From: Chachezhania sediminis
GTDB taxonomy: Bacteria; Pseudomonadota; Alphaproteobacteria; Rhodobacterales; Rhodobacteraceae
Assembly (NCBI RefSeq): GCF_009765275.1
Contig: NZ_VOPH01000002.1
Location: 744,001 to 808,000, forward strand
Direction: 5' to 3'
DNA: 64,000 nucleotides
Below, piece after piece: positions 34,405-43,387 of this stretch; the stretch's first letter is position 1, and each line of letters starts with the position of its first letter. A program made the position numbers and the translations under genes. A model generated the notes under the pieces. It was not told the origin of the DNA and did no database searches. It worked only from the letters and a program-made list of their open reading frames with translations.

Positions 34405-35250
34405 TTAGCGGAACAGCGACAGGACCGACTGCGGCGCCTGGTTTGCGATCGACAGGGCCTGGATGCCCAGCTGCTGCTGGGTTTGCAGGGCCTGAAGGCG
34501 GGCCGAAGCCTCTTCCATGTCGGCGTCGACCAAGGTGCCGATACCGGCCTTCATGGCATCCGTCAGTTTGGTGACGAATTCCTTCTGACCGTTGATCCGG
34601 CTGGCCGATGCACCCAGCGCGGCGGCACCGTCAATGGCGGTCTGCAGGAAGGTCTCGATCTCGCCCAGGGCCGTGGCCGCCGTCGCCGTGTCGGTGATGG
34701 CGGTCAGGTTCGTTGCCAGGTCCACGTCGGCTTCGAAGTCCGTGGTCGCGACGGTGAAGGTCGACGCGGTCGGCGCGGAAGAGCCGACGCGGTCGAGCGA
34801 GGCGATGACTGTCAGCCCGGTTGCGCCGTTGCCATCGACGTCGGTGGCCAGCAGGTTCGCACCGTTGAACTGGGCGCCGCCGATGATCGAGGCAACCGTT
34901 GCGGACTTCGCCGCGATGTCGGCCTGGATCTTCGAGAAGTCGACGTTTTCGGATTGGGCCGAGATCGCCAGATCCTTGATGTCCTTCAGGACGCCGACGA
35001 TCTGCTCGGCTGCGGCCGAGGCCACGGCGACAGTCGATTCCGCCAGCGACAGCGAAGCCGAGATGGCCTTGAAACCGGACGCATCGGATTCCATCACCTT
35101 CGAGATTGCGAAGATTGCCGAATTGTCCTTGGCAGTCGAGATCGACTTGCCCGAGGAGATTGCGTTCTGGGTTTTCTCCAGTTGGTTGTTGGTGTAGCGC
35201 AGCGACTGCAGCGCGACCATTGCACCATTGTTCGTCAGAATGCTGGTCAT
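34405..35250 (-). CDS. fliC: Flagellin
   Basis: 281 residues, a short flagellin. The N-terminal D0/D1 domain (MTSILTNNGAMVALQSLRYT, ISSGKSISTAKDNSAIFAI) and the C-terminal coiled end (LQALQTQQQLGIQALSIANQAPQSVLSLFR) flank a compact, Ala/Thr/Asp-rich middle with little D2/D3. ATG 35250 follows AAGGA; a GTG two codons upstream is an alternative. The start lies behind a long leader that holds a CtrA-like repeat. FlaF and FlbT downstream regulate its synthesis. Confidence 0.95.
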   Translation of the reverse strand: MTSILTNNGAMVALQSLRYTNNQLEKTQNAISSGKSISTAKDNSAIFAISKVMESDASGFKAISASLSLAESTVAVASAAAEQIVGVLKDIKDLAISAQSENVDFSKIQADIAAKSATVASIIGGAQFNGANLLATDVDGNGATGLTVIASLDRVGSSAPTASTFTVATTDFEADVDLATNLTAITDTATAATALGEIETFLQTAIDGAAALGASASRINGQKEFVTKLTDAMKAGIGTLVDADMEEASARLQALQTQQQLGIQALSIANQAPQSVLSLFR

Positions 35251-35404
35251 TTTCACTTTCCTTCAGTCTGGGGCCATTTTCGACCCCGGGTTAAACGCCA
35301 GATGGCGGTCCATGACGTCTTTCTGACTGATGCGGCCTGCCGTCGTGTCTGGGCCCGGCCGCGCCACCCCTGTCAGAGGTGCGCTTTCCTTTTGCGGCCA
35401 AAAC

Positions 35405-35423
35405 CCCTAACGTTGCCCTAACG
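35405..35423 (-). promoter_or_regulatory. CtrA-like direct repeat upstream of flagellin
   Basis: On the minus strand CGTTAGGG occurs twice, 11 bp apart (35423-35416 and 35412-35405), so the halves read TTAG-N7-TTAG. The CtrA consensus is TTAA-N7-TTAA; each half differs by one base. The site lies 155 bp upstream of the flagellin start. A single TTAACC half-site lies nearer the gene at about 35289-35297. CtrA is known to control motility genes in Rhodobacterales. Confidence 0.45.
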
Positions 35424-35462
35424 GTGTTGGTGCCCTTACCGCAGATTTTCATCAAACGGCGC

Positions 35463-35834
35463 TCATGCCCGCCGTTCGACCTTGGGCTTCTTCGGGGCGC
35501 TCAGGCTTGTACGGCGACCTGAGCGGTCATAGGTGTCCAGTCCGGCGCGCACGCGGCGCATCTCGGCCATGCGGTCGGCGACGGACCGGATGCCGTCCAG
35601 CGCACCGCCGAGCAGCGACTGGTTGCGACGAACCTTCGCCTGGACCGTGGCCAGCTGCGCGGCCTCGAGATCCGGGGTCGTGTTGAGCAGCTCTATTACC
35701 TCGGACTTTTTCTGCAGGAACGTTTCCAGCTGTCGCAGGTCGCCGGCGACCAGCGCCGCGCGCTCCTCCTCCAGAAGCGAATCGAGTGTGGCGATCAGCT
35801 TGTCCGCGCTTCGCGGTTCACTCGACCCCGACAT
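35463..35834 (-). CDS. FlgN-like flagellar chaperone
   Basis: 123 residues, almost all helical: DKLIATLDSLLEEERAALVAGDLRQLETFLQKKSEVIELL then VRRNQSLLGGALDGIRSVADRMAEMR and a basic tail. FlgN chaperones hook-associated proteins. The family match is weak but length, helical pattern and position behind the FlgJ-like gene agree. The ATG 35834 follows GGAGG; it overlaps the FlgJ-like gene by 17 bp. Confidence 0.7.
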   Translation of the reverse strand: MSGSSEPRSADKLIATLDSLLEEERAALVAGDLRQLETFLQKKSEVIELLNTTPDLEAAQLATVQAKVRRNQSLLGGALDGIRSVADRMAEMRRVRAGLDTYDRSGRRTSLSAPKKPKVERRA

Positions 35835-36144
35835 CGGTCTGCGCCTCCATCATTGCGCGAAAGAATGTGTCGGCCAGGCCGATTCCGCCCGCGGCGGCGA
35901 TGGCACGGGCCTGTTCGCGGACCAGAAGGGACGAAAACTGCTCCTCTCCGGCGCCGCCACCGAAGCTTTCCGAGGTCTGCCCAAGCCCCGCGGATTTCAG
36001 CATTTCCGCAAGGAAGGTCGCTTCCAGTTCCCGGGAGGCCTCGCGCATGAGCCGCGCGCGCGCATTTGTGGAGCTTGTCCCGATTGTATCGTTCGTCCGC
36101 AGCGGGTCCCCGCGGGGTTGGGAGGCCATGGCGACCGGGTCCAT
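35818..36144 (-). CDS. FlgJ-like rod-binding protein (no muramidase domain)
   Basis: 108 residues. The core ASRELEATFLAEMLKSAG...FSSLLVREQARAIAAAGGIGLADTFFRAM is the rod-binding N-terminal domain of FlgJ; the C-terminal peptidoglycan hydrolase of enterobacterial FlgJ is absent, as usual in alphaproteobacteria. Strong GGAGGGAA upstream of ATG 36144. Divergent from fliK; the 110-bp gap between them would hold both promoters. Confidence 0.88.
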   Translation of the reverse strand: MDPVAMASQPRGDPLRTNDTIGTSSTNARARLMREASRELEATFLAEMLKSAGLGQTSESFGGGAGEEQFSSLLVREQARAIAAAGGIGLADTFFRAMMEAQTDVGVE

Positions 36145-36254
36145 CCTGTTCCCTCCAATTGAGTCGATTTCCGCATCATGGACCTGTGCCAGTTAAAAAA
36201 TTCGAAACCCCTCGGAGGCATGATCGGTCAGATCCAGGCAGAATGCGGGGCAAG

Positions 36255-38138
36255 ATGCAGACGTTTTCCCAGCCGGCCGCGGCTCTTGGCGGCGCAATCG
36301 GGGGGCCCCCGGGACCCGACCGTCGAAGCGCGGCCAAGACGGCTGGCCAGGGGGCATCCTCTGCGTCGCATGCGGCCCGTTCATCGAAGGCCGATCAGGT
36401 CAATGGCAGGTCGCAATCAGACAATGCCGGCGACGGTAGGTCCGGTAGCAAGACGCTGAGCTTCGATCAGCATTATTCGGGAAAGGGGACGGACCCCGCA
36501 AAGCTCCAAGAGGGCGCCGTCACGGCGTTGGCTGGCGCCGACGGGGATCAGGCAGACCAGGCGCCTGCGATCGATGAGGATACCGAGGTCGATCCTCTCC
36601 TGGGACGCGACGAGGAACCGGATCTTTCGGCTGTACCTGGATCTGATCCCGGGTCCTTGGCGGGCCAGGAAGGTGCCAGCCTGACGGCCGGCCTTGCCGG
36701 TGACGGTGAGGCGCGGCCGGCGAGTGCCCAGAACGGTCGGCCCGCGGGTCCAGCCGGCGCGGAACAAGGCGCGCAGTCGATGGTCCAGGCCGGCCCGGTA
36801 ACCATGGATTCGAGGGAAGGCCTTGGTCCGGCCTCGGACGGAAAGACAGGCGCGGCGCATGTTTCGGGGCCGGCCCGACACGGTCGTGGCGACGGGTCGC
36901 CGGCTGGTCTCGATCGCGGGGGCGATGCCGGGTCTCTTGCCGAAGGCGCAAGGGGCGGGCGTGGCGATCCGGCCGCGGACGGCGCGGACGCTCCGGGCAA
37001 CCGCCGGACTTCGGGCCGCGGGGCGGAGGTGGACAAGAAGGCACCAATGTCAGCCTACGATGTTGCGGCCACCCGGGACCGTGATCCGGCGTGGAGAGGA
37101 CTGTCTGGCGCCATCGGGACTGCGGAAGCCGGGCGGGAGAGAGGCACGCCAGCCAAACCGGCCACCATGGCGGAGACCGCGATGCGGCACCTGGCCGAAG
37201 GGACACCGCAGACCCGGACCGGTTTCGGGCAGCGGTCTGCTGTGCCGACAGCAATGGGGTCCGAGCTTCGGCCGGACGGATTCGCTGCGGGCGCGACCGT
37301 GGGCGGCGGCAATGGCGCGCCCGCTTTGCCCACAGGCGGATCGGCCGGGGCCGCTGCACACTCCGCGGCCGCAACGGTAGCGGTTTCATCGGGGATGGCC
37401 CCGACCGGGACCGCGCAGGCCACTTCGGAACAGGTGGCAGGGAAGCGCCCGGAAGCCGATGACCTTCCCGTTCTGTCCGGGCGCCGGGGCGTGGGCAGCA
37501 TCGGCCGGTTCCCCGGGGGGCCTGCCACAGACCTGGCAAAGCGGGCCAGAGACCTGCGGACGACCAGTGCTGCCGTCTTGTCGGCCGGGATCGATCCGGC
37601 AATGGCCGACGTCTCTTTCGAAGGCGCGAGAGAGGTCTTGTCGGCCGCCGGTCACGTCGCGGCAGCAGCCCACGGCGCCGATTCACCGGGGCATTCGGGG
37701 CCGGCGACGCTGGCGGGGCAGTCGACGGTGCGTCAGATCCTGCCGCATCTGTCCGACCTGTCGCGCAGATCAGGGGACCGATCGGTGGAGATCGCCCTCG
37801 AACCGGCAGAGCTGGGGCGGGTGCGGATGACCCTGTCTACCACCGTCGACGGTGTGATGACGCTGCATGTTACGGCCGACAGGCCGGAGACGCTGGACCT
37901 GATGCGCCGCCACATTGCCGAGCTGTCGCAGGAATTTCGCCGGCTGGGCTATGCCGATGTCGGGATGAGCTTTTCGGCCGGAAACGGCGCCACACCGGAG
38001 CGCGGTCAGGGCTACGAGGCGACGGGCACCGTTGCCGCGCAGGAGGCCGTGGCAGAACCGCGGCCGGAGAGCGCTTCTGCCATCCTTCGGAACGTACCCC
38101 GCACCGCGATGGCGGGCGGGCTGGACATAAGGATCTAG
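36255..38138 (+). CDS. fliK: Flagellar hook-length control protein FliK
   Basis: 627 residues from ATG 36255 (ATG 36243 is also possible). A long low-complexity Gly/Ala/Asp/Arg-rich N-terminal region, typical of the secreted ruler part, ends in the conserved Flg_hook domain: SVEIALEPAELGRVRMTLST, MTLHVTADRPETLDLMRRHIAELSQEFRRLGYADVGMSF (about residues 505-580). This domain switches the export apparatus when the hook is complete. FlgD follows after 4 bp, so one operon. Confidence 0.92.
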   Translation: MQTFSQPAAALGGAIGGPPGPDRRSAAKTAGQGASSASHAARSSKADQVNGRSQSDNAGDGRSGSKTLSFDQHYSGKGTDPAKLQEGAVTALAGADGDQADQAPAIDEDTEVDPLLGRDEEPDLSAVPGSDPGSLAGQEGASLTAGLAGDGEARPASAQNGRPAGPAGAEQGAQSMVQAGPVTMDSREGLGPASDGKTGAAHVSGPARHGRGDGSPAGLDRGGDAGSLAEGARGGRGDPAADGADAPGNRRTSGRGAEVDKKAPMSAYDVAATRDRDPAWRGLSGAIGTAEAGRERGTPAKPATMAETAMRHLAEGTPQTRTGFGQRSAVPTAMGSELRPDGFAAGATVGGGNGAPALPTGGSAGAAAHSAAATVAVSSGMAPTGTAQATSEQVAGKRPEADDLPVLSGRRGVGSIGRFPGGPATDLAKRARDLRTTSAAVLSAGIDPAMADVSFEGAREVLSAAGHVAAAAHGADSPGHSGPATLAGQSTVRQILPHLSDLSRRSGDRSVEIALEPAELGRVRMTLSTTVDGVMTLHVTADRPETLDLMRRHIAELSQEFRRLGYADVGMSFSAGNGATPERGQGYEATGTVAAQEAVAEPRPESASAILRNVPRTAMAGGLDIRI

Positions 38139-38142
38139 GGAT

Positions 38143-38832
38143 ATGGAAACCTCCACCGTCGGACCGCAGCCCGTCACGCGGCCGGTCGATACCTCCCAGG
38201 GAGACAAGCAGGCCGGATCGCCGGGCACAGGCACGACGGCCATCGCCTCGGATTTCGAGACATTCCTGAAGATGCTGACAGCGCAGGCGCGTTACCAGGA
38301 CCCGCTGGAGCCGATCGATTCCACCGAATATGCGGCGCAGCTGGCGCAGTTCTCGATGGTCGAACAGCAGGTGAAGACCAACGATTTCATGTCCAACCTG
38401 ATCCGCGCGACCGAGACGAGCAACATGGCCGCCCTGGCCGGGTGGGTCGGGATGGAGGTGCGGGCCGCCGTGCCGGTGGACTATGACGGGGCACCTGTGA
38501 CGGTGATCCCGTCCATCGCCGACGGGGCCGACCGCGCGGAACTGGTGGTCCACGACACCTTCGGCGCCGAGGTGCAGCGCCTGCCCGTGCCGCTGGACGG
38601 TGGCGAGGTGGTCTGGGCCGGCGTGTCGCAAGACGGCGCGCCGTTGCCGTCCGGGACCTATGCGCTGACGGTCGAAAGCTTCACGCAGGACAGCCTGGTC
38701 GGCACGACGAAGGTCGAAAGCTATGCCCGAGTGAAGGAAGCCCAGATCGCGAATGGCAATGTCTCGCTGCTGGTCGCGGGTGGGCAGAGCATCGCCGCCG
38801 GTGACGTGACCTCGGTCCGCAAGGCGACCTGA
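38143..38832 (+). CDS. flgD: Flagellar hook-capping protein FlgD
   Basis: 229 residues. Conserved N-terminal SDFETFLKMLTAQARYQDPLEPIDSTEYAAQLAQFSMVEQQVKTN, then the GWVGMEVRAAVPVDYDG beta domain and an FLGD-type fibronectin-like region VVWAGVSQDGAPLPSGTYALTVES. FlgD caps the growing hook. The start ATG follows fliK by 4 nt. Nothing flagellar follows; a repeat-filled stretch begins directly after the stop. Confidence 0.95.
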   Translation: METSTVGPQPVTRPVDTSQGDKQAGSPGTGTTAIASDFETFLKMLTAQARYQDPLEPIDSTEYAAQLAQFSMVEQQVKTNDFMSNLIRATETSNMAALAGWVGMEVRAAVPVDYDGAPVTVIPSIADGADRAELVVHDTFGAEVQRLPVPLDGGEVVWAGVSQDGAPLPSGTYALTVESFTQDSLVGTTKVESYARVKEAQIANGNVSLLVAGGQSIAAGDVTSVRKAT

Positions 38833-39443
38833 CGTGCCGGCGGTTCGTGCCTGTCGGGAAGGATCGGGCGCCGGGGACGGGTCCCGGCGTGCCGGGGCGT
38901 CATCGCCACGTTCGGCTTGGGCTGGCGCAGGTGGGCAAAAGATCCCGGCGCGCCGAGCGGCCTGGGCGAGGGAATGGCCATCCGTACCCAGTCATCCCAG
39001 CGATCCGGGGGGCCGAAATCCGGAGCGCCCGGATGCAGGGACCGAGATATTGGGACCGAGATGCTGGGGACCGAGAGCCAGGTTGCCGGGGCTGCGCCGC
39101 AATGGTCCGATCTGTAAAGTTCCGGCCCGAAAAGATCCAGTTCGCAATGAACCAGATCGCAAAGGCCCAGAACGTAAAGCCCGGGGTTGCGGAAAAGCAA
39201 GCTGCGGATGCCCGGTCCGCACAAGTCCGGCTTGCTATGACCTGGCCTGCCAGGATCCGGGCCTGAAATTCCGGCGCGCAAGGCTCCGGATTGCGGCCGT
39301 TCCGGGACGGGGACCGCACGCGTGGCGCTGACAGGTGGGGCTGGCCTGCCTTTGGGCGGATGGTACTGGCCGGTCGATGCGTGTAGGAACGGCAGGGACC
39401 GAAACCCGCGCCTATAGCGCTTTGGGACCCTGTCGCTGCCGAG
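38833..39443. other. 611-bp stretch without a convincing gene, half filled by a minisatellite
   Basis: Between flgD and the phosphotransferase. Several frames on both strands stay open because the 15-bp period is a multiple of three and GC-rich, but none has a ribosome site with a plausible start and none resembles a known protein. The best functional statement is that the repeat array (39010-39310) is non-coding or the relic of a gene. Confidence 0.65.
39010..39310. repeat. Degenerate 15-bp minisatellite
   Basis: From 39100 about ten 15-mers run without a gap: starts at 39100, 39115, 39130, 39145, 39160, 39175, 39190, 39205, 39220 and 39235, each near CAAAGNTCCGGNNTG. After 39250 single-base shifts accumulate, with TCCGG at 39256, 39270, 39285 and 39301. 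Upstream, 14-15-bp units of GACCGAGAT type (39038-39096) look like a second variant. No unit pair is identical, so the array is old. Confidence 0.8.
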
Positions 39444-40376
39444 ATGCTGCACCATTCCTCCCTTGTGGCTGGCCGGCCGGGGCCAAACGACCAGCCGCCA
39501 AAGGCCTTGCTGGCCGCTGTGGGGGATGCGGGTCTGAAGATCGCGGCGGAAGCCTGTGCCTGGCTGCCGGGCGGCCGGACAAACCGGCTGTGGCTTTGCG
39601 AAGGGCCGACGGGGCGGGTGGTGCTGAAGCTTTATGCCGCCCCCGATGGTAATCCCCTGTTCGACAACGACCCGATGCGGGAACGGGCGGCGCTGCAGCT
39701 TTTTGCAGCGGAAGGCCTGGCCCCGGCGCTGCGGGTGGCCGGATCGTCGGCTGTGGGCGACTGGTCGGTCTATGACCATGTCCGCGGGGGCATCTGGCAG
39801 CAGGATGCGGCGCCGGTGGCGCGGGCACTGGCCCGGGTGCACCGGATGGCACCGGCACCGGCTTCGGCCTTTCCAATCCGCGCCAGCGGCAGCGCTGCCT
39901 TGATGGCGCAGACACTGGCGATGATGAAGGGTTCAGGTGACAAGTCTGGCGACATGCGCCGGCTGTTGACCGCGATCCGGCGCACGCCGGTGCAGCCTGT
40001 GGTCCGCGGGGCACTGCTGCATGGCGATCCCGTGCCGGGCAACATCATTGCCGAAGGACCCACATTCATCGACTGGCAATGCCCTGTCCTGGGCGACCCG
40101 GCCGAGGATCTGGGCCTTTTCCTGTCGCCTGCGATGCAGCTGCTTTATCGTGGCAGGCCATTGGACGATGGCGAAATCGCCGCGTTCCTGGATGCCTACC
40201 CGGACCGGGACACAGTACAGCGCACGATGGCGCTGGCCCCGTGGTTTCACGCCAGGACGGCCGCCTATTGCCTGTGGCAGGTCGCCCGGGGGCAGACAGA
40301 TTATGCCGCCGGGCTGAAGCTGGAACTGGTCGCCCTGACCGCCAGCCTGACGGATCAGAGATCCGCCAGAGCGTAG
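39444..40376 (+). CDS. Aminoglycoside/choline-kinase-type phosphotransferase
   Basis: 310 residues. Protein-kinase-like small-molecule kinase with the Brenner motif LLHGDPVPGNII near residue 195 (catalytic Asp and Asn) and the metal Asp in FIDWQCPVLGDPAEDL. The N-lobe Lys is in RVVLKLYAAPDG. Choline, ethanolamine, homoserine or a similar substrate is possible. No obvious resistance role. Convergent with the PuuB-like gene with 22-bp overlap at their 3' ends. Confidence 0.85.
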   Translation: MLHHSSLVAGRPGPNDQPPKALLAAVGDAGLKIAAEACAWLPGGRTNRLWLCEGPTGRVVLKLYAAPDGNPLFDNDPMRERAALQLFAAEGLAPALRVAGSSAVGDWSVYDHVRGGIWQQDAAPVARALARVHRMAPAPASAFPIRASGSAALMAQTLAMMKGSGDKSGDMRRLLTAIRRTPVQPVVRGALLHGDPVPGNIIAEGPTFIDWQCPVLGDPAEDLGLFLSPAMQLLYRGRPLDDGEIAAFLDAYPDRDTVQRTMALAPWFHARTAAYCLWQVARGQTDYAAGLKLELVALTASLTDQRSARA

Positions 40377-41677
40377 CTTGCATAGGCCGCGGGCATGACC
40401 ACGCGGCGGAAGCGTCCGAAGGGGAATCGCGTCAGCGGGCGGCGCATGGTGACCGGCACCTCGTCGTCATGTCCCAGGATCTGACGCGCCATCAGGTGGC
40501 CGGACAGGCTGCCCATCGCCACGCCGTTGCCGTGATAGGCCATGGCGGCATACATGCCGGCGCTGCCGGGCACCGCTCCCACGAAGGGCATCAGCCGTCG
40601 CGCCAGGCAGACGAAGCCGGACCAGCTGTGGGTCGACGACACGCCCGCCCATTGCGGAAACATGCGATCGAAATCGCGGCGGGTGCGGGCACGGGCCTGG
40701 GCTTCGGCCCCGGGTGTCGACCGGATCCCGCCGCGCATCCCGAACAGGAAGCGCCCGTCGGGCATCAGGCGGAAATAATGCAGCAGCCGGCGGGTGTCGT
40801 AACACATCTGGTCCGTGGTCCAGCCCTGGGCCGCCTGCTCCTCGGCCGTGATCGGGCGCGTGACCAGCACCGTGGACTGGGCCGGCATATAGCGGGCCGA
40901 CAGCCAGTCGGGCAGATCTTCGGACGAATAGCCATTGGTGGCGATCAGCACCGCATCGGCGGTGACCGTGCCGGCGGGCGTCGATACCGTCCAGCCGTTG
41001 CCGGTCTTCTTCGTTCCGGTCACGGGGCTTTGCGCAAAGATCCGGGCCCCGGCACCGGCCGCGGCGGCCGCAAGTCCCAGCACGTATTTCCGGGGGTTCA
41101 GGGCAAAGCCAGTCCGCACCGTCAGGGCGCCGTGAAAATTCCCGCCGATGCCGATGCCGGGCAGGTCCGCGGGCCCGGTCACAACCGGGTTGTCCCAGCC
41201 TTCGGTGGCGATCTCGTCCGCCTCGCGCTCGAGTTCCTGAAGGCGCGACTTGGTGTGGGCCAGCTTGGTTTCGCCATTCGAATGGCGGTCGGCGTCGATA
41301 CTGAACCGGTCCAGCAGGGCGCCGACATGGTCGATGGATGCGCGTTCGGTGGCAAAGAAGTCATGCGCCGCCTGCGGTCCGAATTCGGCCGCCAGCGACT
41401 TGAAGCTGCGCCGCCCGCCACCCAGGCAGCAGAAGCCGCCATTGCGTCCGGAGGCGCCCCAACCGGGATACATGGCGTCCAGCACGACCACGTCGGTCCC
41501 GGCCTGGGCCAGGGTCAGTGCCGCGTTCAGGCCAGTGAAGCCGCCGCCGATGACGACGACATCGGCCTTCAGTGCGCCTTCCGCTGCCGGCCAGTCCGGC
41601 AGCGGGGCAGTTTCATCCCACCAGCACCCGGTGCGGGGGCCGGCTCCATAGGCATAAGCGCCAAAGATATGTCTCAC
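40355..41677 (-). CDS. FAD-dependent amine oxidoreductase (PuuB-like)
   Basis: 440 residues. DAO-fold oxidase with the FAD motif VVVIGGGFTGLNAALTLAQAG near residue 40, GWGASGRNGGFCCLGGG, ATNGYSSEDLPDWLSARYMPAQS and the closing YAAMAYHGNGVAMGSLSG. This is the gamma-glutamylputrescine-oxidase branch, with glycine/sarcosine oxidases as the alternative. The start GTG 41677 shares GTGA with the potI stop. It is last in the potGHI operon. No PuuA (gamma-glutamylputrescine synthetase) is present in the window. Confidence 0.88.
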   Translation of the reverse strand: MRHIFGAYAYGAGPRTGCWWDETAPLPDWPAAEGALKADVVVIGGGFTGLNAALTLAQAGTDVVVLDAMYPGWGASGRNGGFCCLGGGRRSFKSLAAEFGPQAAHDFFATERASIDHVGALLDRFSIDADRHSNGETKLAHTKSRLQELEREADEIATEGWDNPVVTGPADLPGIGIGGNFHGALTVRTGFALNPRKYVLGLAAAAAGAGARIFAQSPVTGTKKTGNGWTVSTPAGTVTADAVLIATNGYSSEDLPDWLSARYMPAQSTVLVTRPITAEEQAAQGWTTDQMCYDTRRLLHYFRLMPDGRFLFGMRGGIRSTPGAEAQARARTRRDFDRMFPQWAGVSSTHSWSGFVCLARRLMPFVGAVPGSAGMYAAMAYHGNGVAMGSLSGHLMARQILGHDDEVPVTMRRPLTRFPFGRFRRVVMPAAYASYALADL

Positions 41678-42498
41678 GCGGCCTCGGCTCTGACAGCGGC
41701 CGCTTCGTCGGCTTGCCTTTTGACGAGGCTCCGCTTGGACACCAGCGACGCGGCCAGCACACCGACGGCGACGATGCCGATCATGATGGTCGAAAGCGCG
41801 TTGATCTCGGGGCTGACGCCCAGGCGGACCGAGGAGAAGATCTTGATAGGCAAGGTCGTCGACGAAGGGCCGGAGGTGAAGGACGCGATCACGAGGTCGT
41901 CCAGCGACAGCGTGAACGCAAGAAGCCATCCCGATATGACGGCCGGTGCGATGATGGGAAGGGTGACCAGACGGAAAGCTTCCGCCGCGGTACAGCCCAG
42001 GTCGCGCGCCGCTTCTTCAAGCGACAGATCGAAGGTCATCAGCCGCGACGACACGACGACCGAGACATAGCACATGGCAAAGGTCGTGTGCGCCAGCACC
42101 AGTGTCAGGATCCCGCGGTCCAGCCCGATGGAGATGAAGAGCAGAAGCAGCGCCAGGCCGGTGATCACGTCGGGCATAACCAGCGGCGCATAGATCATGC
42201 CGGAAAACAGCGTCCGCCCCAGAAAGCGGCCGCTGCGGATCAGGGCATAGGCCGCCATGGTCCCCAGCACCGTGGCGATGGTGGAGGAGAAGAACGCCAC
42301 CCGCAAGGTCACCCAGGCGGCATCCAGGAACTGCTGGTTCTGCGCCAGCGACCCGTACCACTTGGTGGAAAAGCCCGCCCATACCGTCACCAGTTTCGAT
42401 TCGTTGAAGCTGTAGATCACCAGGATGACCATCGGGATGTAAAGGAACGCGAATCCCAGCGTCAGCGCGATCATGTTGAAACCGGACATGCGTCTCAT
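41674..42498 (-). CDS. potI: Putrescine ABC transporter permease PotI-like
   Basis: 274 residues, six membrane segments. The EAA loop reads EEAARDLGCTAAEAFRLVTLPIIAPAVISG, the site of contact with the ATPase. Inner-membrane subunit of the importer encoded by potGHI. ATG 42498 overlaps the potH stop (ATGA). The best family match in pattern is PotI/PotC. Confidence 0.92.
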   Translation of the reverse strand: MRRMSGFNMIALTLGFAFLYIPMVILVIYSFNESKLVTVWAGFSTKWYGSLAQNQQFLDAAWVTLRVAFFSSTIATVLGTMAAYALIRSGRFLGRTLFSGMIYAPLVMPDVITGLALLLLFISIGLDRGILTLVLAHTTFAMCYVSVVVSSRLMTFDLSLEEAARDLGCTAAEAFRLVTLPIIAPAVISGWLLAFTLSLDDLVIASFTSGPSSTTLPIKIFSSVRLGVSPEINALSTIMIGIVAVGVLAASLVSKRSLVKRQADEAAAVRAEAA

Positions 42499-43385
42499 GC
42501 TTCGGCCTCCGCCTGCTTTTGCTGGTTCTTCTGGAACAGGATGATCGGAATGATCAGGATGATCAGCAGCACCACCGCCACGGCCGAGGCGACGGGCCAG
42601 TCGCGGTTGGAGAAGAACTCCTCCCACAGGACCTTGCCGATCATCAGCGTGCTGGATCCGCCCAGAAGCGACGGGATCACGAATTCGCCCAAGGTCGGGA
42701 TGAAGACCAGGAAACAGCCCGCGATCACGCCGGGCCGCGACAGCGGGAAGGTCACCAGCCAGAAGGCGGATGCGCGCGAACAACCCAGATCCTCGGCCGC
42801 TTCCAGCAGGGCGCCGTCAAGACGGTCCAGCTGGGAATAGATCGGCAGGATCATGAAGGGCAGGTAGGTATAGACGATGCCGATATAGACCGCCCAGTTC
42901 GTGTTCAGGATCTGCAGCGGCGTGGAAACGATGCCAAGCCATAGCAGCAGCTGGTTCAGGTAACCTTCGGTCCCCAGGATGCCCATCCACGAATAGACCC
43001 GGATCAGGAAGCTGGTCCAGAAGGGCAGGATGATCAGCATCAGAAGCGTCGGTCGCCAGTCTTCCCGGGCGCGGGCCATGGCATAGGCCATCGGATAACC
43101 CACCAGCAGCGTCAGGAAGGTCGAGACGGCAGCGATCTTCAACGACGACAGGTAGGCCTTCCAGTACAGGCTGTCCGTGGTCAGGAAGATGAAGTTTTCG
43201 AAATCCAGTTCCCGGACGAAGTCCAGAATGCCGGACAGGCCCTGGCTCAGGTCCAGTTGCGGCGTGTAAGGCGGACGGGCCAGCGCCACGTCCGACAGCG
43301 ATATCTTGAAGACGATCAGGAACGGCACCAGGAACAGGACCAGGAGCCAGGTGAACGGGATCAGGTATACGATTGCGCGGCGCAT
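42495..43385 (-). CDS. potH: Putrescine ABC transporter permease PotH-like
   Basis: 296 residues with about six membrane segments; EAA loop EAAEDLGCSRASAFWLVTFPLSRPGVIAG. The first periplasmic loop is moderately long and contains ENFIFLTTDSLYWKAYLSSLKIA. First permease of the operon, only 2 bp after potG; its stop overlaps potI. Confidence 0.92.
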   Translation of the reverse strand: MRRAIVYLIPFTWLLVLFLVPFLIVFKISLSDVALARPPYTPQLDLSQGLSGILDFVRELDFENFIFLTTDSLYWKAYLSSLKIAAVSTFLTLLVGYPMAYAMARAREDWRPTLLMLIILPFWTSFLIRVYSWMGILGTEGYLNQLLLWLGIVSTPLQILNTNWAVYIGIVYTYLPFMILPIYSQLDRLDGALLEAAEDLGCSRASAFWLVTFPLSRPGVIAGCFLVFIPTLGEFVIPSLLGGSSTLMIGKVLWEEFFSNRDWPVASAVAVVLLIILIIPIILFQKNQQKQAEAEA

Positions 43386-43387
43386 GG

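Noticed and set aside
36220-36459. Short ORF from the GGAGGC-ATG at 36220 upstream of fliK
   Set aside because: The spacing between GGAGG and ATG is too short, the product is Arg-rich without similarity, and it overlaps fliK in another frame.
38847-39319. Pentapeptide-repeat protein encoded by the 15-bp array
   Set aside because: All frames on both strands repeat every five residues because 15 is divisible by three, but none fits A(D/N)LXX well and none has a convincing start, so a coding claim is not supported.
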